Assembly: GCF_004340525.1 (NCBI RefSeq)
Contig: NZ_SLWX01000003.1
Location: 326,206-390,205, forward strand
DNA length: 64,000 nt
Reading direction: 5' to 3'
From: Chromatocurvus halotolerans
GTDB taxonomy: Bacteria > Pseudomonadota > Gammaproteobacteria > Pseudomonadales > Halieaceae
The position numbers and the translations under genes were made by a program. Every line of letters starts with the position of its first letter. The first letter of the stretch is position 1. Shown in pieces: positions 58,956 to 64,000 of this stretch. The notes below the pieces were generated by a model. It was not told the DNA's origin. It ran no database searches and was given only the letters and a program-made list of their open reading frames with translations.

Positions 58956-59933
58956 AGTGCTAATCCATTCGGTGAGTGTTTCTGATCACCTGGCAACAGA
59001 AGCTGCGCAGGTCCGGCAAGCGGAACGATCGCGGGACACCAATCCCGGTTGACCTGAATGTGTCTGGCCATAGACAGCACGGTGTGTCTTCTATTGAAGA
59101 CTGGCCCGTGCAAACCAACGGTTACCCGGCCGCAGGCCGGGGTAGAACTTCCTCCTTTTTGGATTGAGCAGAACGCACTGACCGTCAGTGTGTTTGCGGG
59201 GTTGAAGAAACTGCCAGATCAACGGGCTCGATAGCCCGGCCATCAGCACCGGCGATGGAAAAGATCCTCCGAGAAGCGGGAGAGAGTGGAAGGAGCGGTA
59301 CCCAGTTGATGCGGTAGCGCGATGGTTCGAAAATGGACCCGGTCATGATTGACCGCTGCGTCGAGAGAGGCCCGGAGCGCCGCTGTCAGCAGATTCCTGA
59401 ACAGCCGGAATTTGCCTATCCCATTCGCTTGCGCAAGGTGGGGTGGCCTTACCACTTTTCCGCAGTGGTCGCGTCTAGTGAGGCCACTTTACGAACACCG
59501 AATGCGGTTGTCACAAAGAATTCGACCGACCTGGGGCGTGGTTTTCGGTGGCTGGCGGCGCGGCGAGCGAGTGCGGGCGCCCACGTCACTACCTCGCTTC
59601 GCTTGCCAGTGACGCGGGCGGCTAGCGGATGCGGCAAGGTGGGCGCCAGCCTCCAGGCTGTCACGCACCTTGCTATCCGTCTCTACTGGCGTGCGGGCTA
59701 CCGGCGGTCGATGTCGCCGTCATCTGCGACTGTTGCGGATTGCGGCGTCGATTGGTGCCGCGCGAAAAATCAATCGGCGCCGCTAAGTGCCACCAAGCGT
59801 TTCCTGTCTCAATCGGCGCACCAGCGGCACCAATCGGTGCGGTACCTGATCGTCTTGGCGGTTCGCGCCCACGCTTCTCTGCGTGTTCTGCCGTCAAGGG
59901 CGTTTGATGGTCTCTGTGTCGGCCATTCAGCGC
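58956..59933. other. Gene-poor island segment
   Basis: About 980 bases in which no credible protein was found: open frames on both strands lack family motifs, ribosome-binding sites and sensible composition. It may hold the promoter of the recombinase operon and remnants of lost genes. Near its end are an 11-bp inverted repeat ATTGGTGCCGC (59751-59761) / GCGGCACCAAT (59824-59834) and three AATCGG(C/T)GC direct repeats. Confidence 0.6.
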
Positions 59934-59953
59934 TGTAGCACATATGTGCTACA
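59934..59953. promoter_or_regulatory. Perfect 20-bp palindrome, probable toxin-antitoxin operator
   Basis: TGTAGCACATATGTGCTACA is an exact palindrome located 35 bases before the antitoxin start codon. Ribbon-helix-helix antitoxins repress their own promoters through such sites. Confidence 0.75.
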
Positions 59954-59987
59954 TTGGCGCCATGACTGGAATGTGGAGAGCACCACC

Positions 59988-60273
59988 ATGTCCACCACAA
60001 CCGTTCGCCTGCCCGACGACCTCAAAAAAACGCCTCGCCGACGTCGCCGATCGGGCGGGTATGACTTCTCATGCGTTGATCCTCAAGGCGATTTCGGATC
60101 GCGTCGAGGCCGATGAGGCGCGAAATCGCCTCTTTGACGAGGCAGACCGACGCTACGCTGTGATCGCCGAAACGGGACAAACCATCCCCTGGTCGGAGAT
60201 GCGGCGTTACCTCGAGCGCCGGGTCGCCGGCGAAACCACCGAACCACCCGCGGCCCGCCCCCTGGCGGAGTAA
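59988..60273 (+). pseudogene. Ribbon-helix-helix antitoxin, frame broken at an A7 run
   Basis: From ATG 59988 (GGAGAG upstream) the protein begins MSTTTVRLPDDLKK, a CopG/ParD-type ribbon-helix-helix start, but after a run of seven A's (about 60026-60032) the continuing family sequence RLADVADRAGMTSHALILKA is in the +1 frame and runs to TAA at 60273. One A fewer would give an intact antitoxin of about 94 residues. As written, the first frame ends at 60116. It may be a mutation, a sequencing error at a homopolymer, or a slippage-controlled gene. Confidence 0.8.
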
Positions 60274-60277
60274 GGCA

Positions 60278-60589
60278 GTGGCGCGGATCGAGGTCGCACC
60301 AGAGGTCGCTGGCGATCTCGACCGTATCGTCGATCATCTTACGCGGCACGATGCCTCGCACGTCGATGAACGAGTCGCGGGGCTAATTGATGCCATTGAG
60401 GTGTTGACTCATAGCCCCTTGATGGGGCGCCCGGTGCGCCAGGATCTTCGGGAACTGATCGTTGGACGCGCCTCGGAAGGCTACCTCATCCTCTACAGGT
60501 ACGTTCCGGAAATCGACACCGCGTTCGTGCTGGCGGTACGCGGCCAGCGGAAGGCTGGCTATGCGAACCGAGATGACACGGATTCCTGA
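60278..60589 (+). CDS. RelE/ParE-family toxin
   Basis: A 103-residue protein with the RelE/ParE fold pattern: VAPEVAGDLDRIVDHL at the N-terminus, SPLMGRPVRQDLREL in the middle and YLILYRYVPEIDTAFVLAVRGQRKAGY at the end. It would inhibit translation or gyrase if unopposed. GTG 60278 lies five bases after the antitoxin stop. The toxin frame is intact even though the antitoxin frame is broken. Confidence 0.85.
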   Translation: MARIEVAPEVAGDLDRIVDHLTRHDASHVDERVAGLIDAIEVLTHSPLMGRPVRQDLRELIVGRASEGYLILYRYVPEIDTAFVLAVRGQRKAGYANRDDTDS

Positions 60590-60883
60590 AGCAGCGCCCA
60601 GACTCGTCGCTGGTGGCGTGCGCGATCGTGCCTCGAATACACCATGGCCTGAGTATCCGGGGATGGCCGAACACACTGACCTCGATGAGTTGCCATTGGT
60701 TTGAAGTGTCGTCGGGTGCCCGGTCTGCGTAGCGAGGACCATTCACCGACGCAAGTCGCACCGGGGCAGGGCGGACTACGCCGGCACTAATGATGGTTAT
60801 TTAATGCCCAATAGGTGATGCCGACGACCGCTTCGGACGTGGCGTCTCACAGGTCGCGACTCCACTCTGGACCGTTCCACACG

Positions 60884-62385
60884 ATGGCGATCCAGGGCGC
60901 AACCGCGATGCAGTTACCGGGTCGGCAGGGCTTTGCCAGCACCCTCTACGAACGCCATCGGCCCGAGCAGACACTTCTCTATCAGCTCATCGCGGCGCAT
61001 TATCCGGCCCTGGTAGAGCAACTGGCACAGCAGGGTAAATCCCTACCTGCACATGTCCACCGGGAATTTGAGGCTTACCTAAAGTGCGGTCGCCTCGAGC
61101 ACGGCTTTCTCCGGGTGCGCTGCGACAAATGCCACTTCGAGCGGCTGGTGGCTTTTTCCTGCAAGAAACGCGGGTTCTGCCCCAGTTGTGGCGCCCGCCG
61201 CATGGCCGAGACCGCCGCCCTGCTGGCCGATGAAGTGTTTCCCGATGTCCCTCTTCGCCAGTGGGTCATCAGCTTCCCCTTTCCTCTGCGCTACCTGTTT
61301 GCGGCCCACCCCCAGGCTATGGGCAAGGTGCTGGGCGTCGTTTACCGGGCTATCTCCACCCACTTGATCCACAAGGTCGGATTACCGCTCGTGGATGGCG
61401 CCACTGGGGCCGTGACGCTAATCCAGCGCTTCGGCAGCGCCCTTAACCTCAACATTCACTTTCATATTTTGTTCTTGGATGGCGTCTATGTGTATCGCGA
61501 CAATCGACCACCCCGATTTCAACGCGTCAAGGCACCAGACAAAGCCGAGTTGGAGGAGTTGGTTCAACTGATCAGCCAGCGCGTCGGCCGCTGCCTCGAG
61601 CGCCAGGGCTTGCTGGAACAGGACACCGAGAGCGCCTGGCTGGAACTGGAGCCCGCAGAAGACACGGATGCGATGCCACAGATCCTGGGCAGTTCCATCT
61701 CCTACCGCATTGCCGTTGGCCCACAGCAGGGACGTAAAGCGTTCATGATCCGTACCATCCGTCCGCTGGACCGGCCTGATCCTCGCCTGGAGCGGGTGGC
61801 CAAGGCCAATGGCTTCTCTCTGCACGCCGGGGTCAGCTGTGAGGGCAATCAGAAAGACAAGCGTGAGCGCCTGTGTCGGTACATTTCCCGCCCGGCCGTA
61901 GCAGTTCCCCGACTTTCGCTGAGTTCCACAGGCAAGGTGGTCTACACCCTGAAGACACCGTACCGGGATGGGACTACGCAGGTGGCCTTCGAACCAGTGG
62001 ATTTTATAGCGCGATTGGCGGCACTGGTGCCGAAGCCGAGGGTCAACCTCACCCGCTACCATGGCGTCCTGGCACCGAACCACCGCTGGCGTGGGCTGGT
62101 CACACCAGCAAGGCGTGGGAAAGGCATCAAGTCCACCTCCAACGCAGAAGTCCGCAAACCCGCCGAGCGTCATACCGCAATGACCTGGGCTCAACGCCTA
62201 AAGCGCGTTTTCAACATCGACATCGAGTCTGCAGTCTTTGTGGCGGATCTGTCAGGGTCATCGCTTGTATCGAGGACCAGGACGTCATTGATCGAATACT
62301 GACTCACCTGCGCCACAAAGAACGGGAAACGCTGCCCCGGCCGCTGCTGACGCCACCGACCAGAGCGCCGCCTGGGACAAGGTGA
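60884..62385 (+). pseudogene. IS91-family transposase with C-terminal frameshift
   Basis: An HUH-type Y-transposase: N-terminal zinc fingers (CDKCHFER, CPSCGARR), the HUH motif as NIHFHILFLDGVY, and the tyrosine region RYHGVLAPNHRWR. The main frame ends at 62302 with SLIEY. The expected C-terminal SLCGGSVRVIACIED zinc ribbon is in the +2 frame from about 62232 to 62385: one T is missing after GAGTCT near 62227-62233. So the 3' part is displaced and activity is doubtful. The start at 60884 is approximate; 60815 or 60908 are possible. Confidence 0.85.
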
Positions 62386-62738
62386 ATCGGCGCGAAGCGT
62401 CGAGAGAGGGTGCCCTGGGGTACATTGCTGCTTTTCGCCGGGAAGGACTTCGTCCCATAGCCAGCAAGGAAGCCATTGAAAACCGCATGGCGTGAGCGGT
62501 TGCGCGCGCTCCGTCAGGATTGACCGGATAGGAATAACATGCCGCACGCCGCGAACTGGATTTACGGGTCAACAGATGGAAACTTTGACCGGTCTGTAGT
62601 CCCAGTCGGCACAGTCAGCGAGGATGTCTAATCCCGAAAGGTCCTTTATCTGTCCTATACCCGCGCGGGCAGCAGGCGTTTTCATTGTTACTCGAATTTG
62701 ATTTCGTAACGTTCCTTTAAAGCCATCAATGGAGGCCC
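62386..62738. other. Intergenic region after the IS91 transposase
   Basis: About 350 bases without a recognisable gene. The terminus of the IS91-like element should lie here, but no ori/ter-type end can be defined by eye. The last 100 bases are AT-richer and probably contain the promoter of the hydrolase gene. Confidence 0.5.
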
Positions 62739-63710
62739 ATGAATACCACGGCAACCGTACCACCGGCGCTTGCGAGCGAGCTGCCACCTGATGCGATGAA
62801 TGTCCCAAGCTGGCTGGAGAGTGCATTGCTTGTCCCGCGCCGGGAAGGCTGGACGACATCGGGTGGTTGCGACATCCATTACTTCTGCTGGGGCAATCCC
62901 CGGAACCCGGGTTTGCTTTTGATTCACGGCTTTCTGGCCCATGCCCGCTGCTTTGGGTTTATCGCGCCGTTTCTGGCGCAGCGCTACCACGTGGTGGCTT
63001 TTGACCTGTCAGGTATGGGTGATTCCGGTGTTCGCGAACACTATCCCGACTCAGTGCGCGCGGCCGAAGTAGAGGATGTTGCCCGGGCCACGGGTATGTT
63101 CGATCACGCGGTCAGGCCAATCGTTATCGCCCATTCATACGGGGGGCATGTGGCGCTGTCGGCGATGCGCGATCAGCACGCAATGTTTGGCGGGCTCATC
63201 ATCTGCGATCTTATGGTACTGCGACCGGAGCGTTTGGAGGCGTATTTTGGTGCTGAGAAGCCGCTTCGTTCGGCCCCGACCCGTCCCAATCGCATCTACC
63301 CTGATTATGCAACGGCTAAGAGCCGATTCGTGCTGTCGCCACCCCAGCCTGTAAACGTTCCCAGTCTTTTCGATTACATGGCTTACCACTCGCTGAAGCG
63401 GGTGGCGGGCGGCTGGACCTGGAAGTTTGATACGAGCGTGTTTCAAAGTGACTTTGGCCGTCAGGAACGCATGTTTCGTCAGGGTGAAATCATCGCGGAG
63501 ACGCCTGGGCGCAAAGCTATCGTGTATGGACAGGGCAGTGAGCTTTTCGATGATGATTCGGCGGACTACGTTCATGAGTGCGGCGCTACGGACGTTCCGA
63601 TAATCGGTATTCCCGGCGCACGGCATCACCTCATGCTGGATGAGCCGATTGCGTTTGTGAGCGTCCTGCGCACGATTCTGGCGCAGTGGGAGGTGCAGTC
63701 AGCTCGTTGA
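62739..63710 (+). CDS. Alpha/beta-hydrolase fold protein
   Basis: A 323-residue alpha/beta hydrolase. The oxyanion-hole motif is LLIHGFLAHARCF near residue 67; the nucleophile serine sits in AHSYGGHVAL; FDLSGMGDSG and the C-terminal GARHHLMLDEP (catalytic His) follow the family order. The substrate (ester, epoxide or haloalkane type) is not evident. It is probable island cargo between the IS91 element and the repeat array. ATG 62739 has GGAGG directly upstream. Confidence 0.88.
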   Translation: MNTTATVPPALASELPPDAMNVPSWLESALLVPRREGWTTSGGCDIHYFCWGNPRNPGLLLIHGFLAHARCFGFIAPFLAQRYHVVAFDLSGMGDSGVREHYPDSVRAAEVEDVARATGMFDHAVRPIVIAHSYGGHVALSAMRDQHAMFGGLIICDLMVLRPERLEAYFGAEKPLRSAPTRPNRIYPDYATAKSRFVLSPPQPVNVPSLFDYMAYHSLKRVAGGWTWKFDTSVFQSDFGRQERMFRQGEIIAETPGRKAIVYGQGSELFDDDSADYVHECGATDVPIIGIPGARHHLMLDEPIAFVSVLRTILAQWEVQSAR

Positions 63711-63823
63711 GGGCCGGCCAGCGTCGCTGTCCTTGGGGCTCGCGAAGACGCCGATGTGAATGAACAGGGGTGCACTGCGGTCGAAAGGAGCGATGAACCC
63801 GTTGCCTGCGTATTCCGGACCAA

Positions 63824-63966
63824 CGTGACCACTCATTCCGTTTCATCGTGACCGCCTGTTCCGGGCGATCGTGACCGCCCATTCCGTTTTATCGTGACCG
63901 ATTTCGGGGTTTTCCCCGGAATCAGCGGTCACGGTGCCGGAATCGGCGGTCACGTTCCGCCGGAAT
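63824..63966. repeat. 23-bp repeat array resembling IS21-family termini
   Basis: CGTGACC followed by a TTCCG-like half occurs at 63824, 63847, 63870 and 63893, exactly 23 bases apart. Inverted copies CCGGAATC(A/G)GCGGTCACG lie at 63916-63933 and 63937-63954, with a partial CCGGAAT at 63960. The direct and inverted sets meet at a GGGGTTTTCCCC palindrome near 63906. Multiple terminal repeats of this type occur at the ends of IS21-family elements; no transposase is visible. Confidence 0.75.
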
Positions 63967-64000
63967 CTCACCTAACTCGCTGGAATTCTTAACGAAACCA

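Larger units (their letters stand above)
56762..64000. mobile_element. Integrative genomic island at tRNA-Lys, right end outside window
   Basis: From the tRNA 3' end onward the conserved core gene order stops, and integrase, excisionase-like, second recombinase, toxin-antitoxin, IS91-family and IS21-like sequences follow, with lower gene density. No second copy of the tRNA 3' end was noticed up to 64000, so the far attachment site lies beyond the window and the island length is unknown. Confidence 0.75.

Noticed and set aside
59333..59938. A 201-codon plus-strand frame in the island
   Set aside because: Composition and lack of motifs suggest chance; no start signals and no known family recognised.

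Overview
The window is from a GC-rich (roughly 60% or more by eye) gammaproteobacterial chromosome. Core gene order (proA-nadD-rsfS-rlmH-mrdA-rodA-mltB-rlpA-dacA-ybeD-lipB; aspS-yebC-ruvCAB-ybgC-tolQRAB-pal-cpoB-queE-queC-tRNA-Lys) is that of Pseudomonas/Cellvibrio-like lineages. The TonB-receptor richness, fadBA operon, acyl desaturase and repeat elements would fit a marine Halieaceae/Spongiibacteraceae-type organism, but that assignment is inference from gene order and content only.

Layout. 1-7.6 kb: the edge of an AraC-type regulator diverging from a diiron ferritin-like oxygenase, then a Nudix hydrolase, rpsT, a tyrosine phosphatase, a glycerophospholipid-type acyltransferase and dinG. 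7.6-17.1 kb: three TonB-dependent receptors on the minus strand; the second and third are close paralogues that bracket fpr, tRNA-Gly(CCC) and yqcC. 17.1-26 kb: fadBA, argDF, grxD, bfr/bfd with a Fur-box-like site, and proA. 25.7-35.9 kb: a plus-strand run for NAD synthesis, ribosome silencing and rRNA methylation, then cell elongation and septal peptidoglycan work (mrdA, rodA, mltB, rlpA, dacA), lipoate attachment (ybeD, lipB) and prfC. 36-43.5 kb: mostly minus-strand genes (gpx, desaturase, EEP-family hydrolase, a PuuA-like glutamine synthetase with a LuxR regulator, a lytic transglycosylase, proS). 43.6-56.8 kb: an HU protein with a histone-H1-like tail, then aspS, yebC, ruvCAB, the Tol-Pal system and queE/queC, ending in tRNA-Lys(TTT).

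56.8-64 kb: an accessory island that begins directly at the 3' end of tRNA-Lys. It carries two different tyrosine recombinases separated by an overlapping excisionase-like gene, a toxin-antitoxin pair with a frameshifted antitoxin and a perfect 20-bp palindrome upstream, a frameshifted IS91-family transposase, an alpha/beta hydrolase, and an array of 23-bp repeats resembling IS21-family termini. The far end of the island is outside the window.

The most unusual signal is a family of three about 112-bp intergenic hairpin elements (35931-36042, 47361-47473, 47623-47736). They share a conserved structured core, but their outer arms are different at every locus and nevertheless almost perfectly self-complementary. 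No gene type explains these. All gene functions here are assigned by recognising motifs and family sequences by eye; no database search was run.
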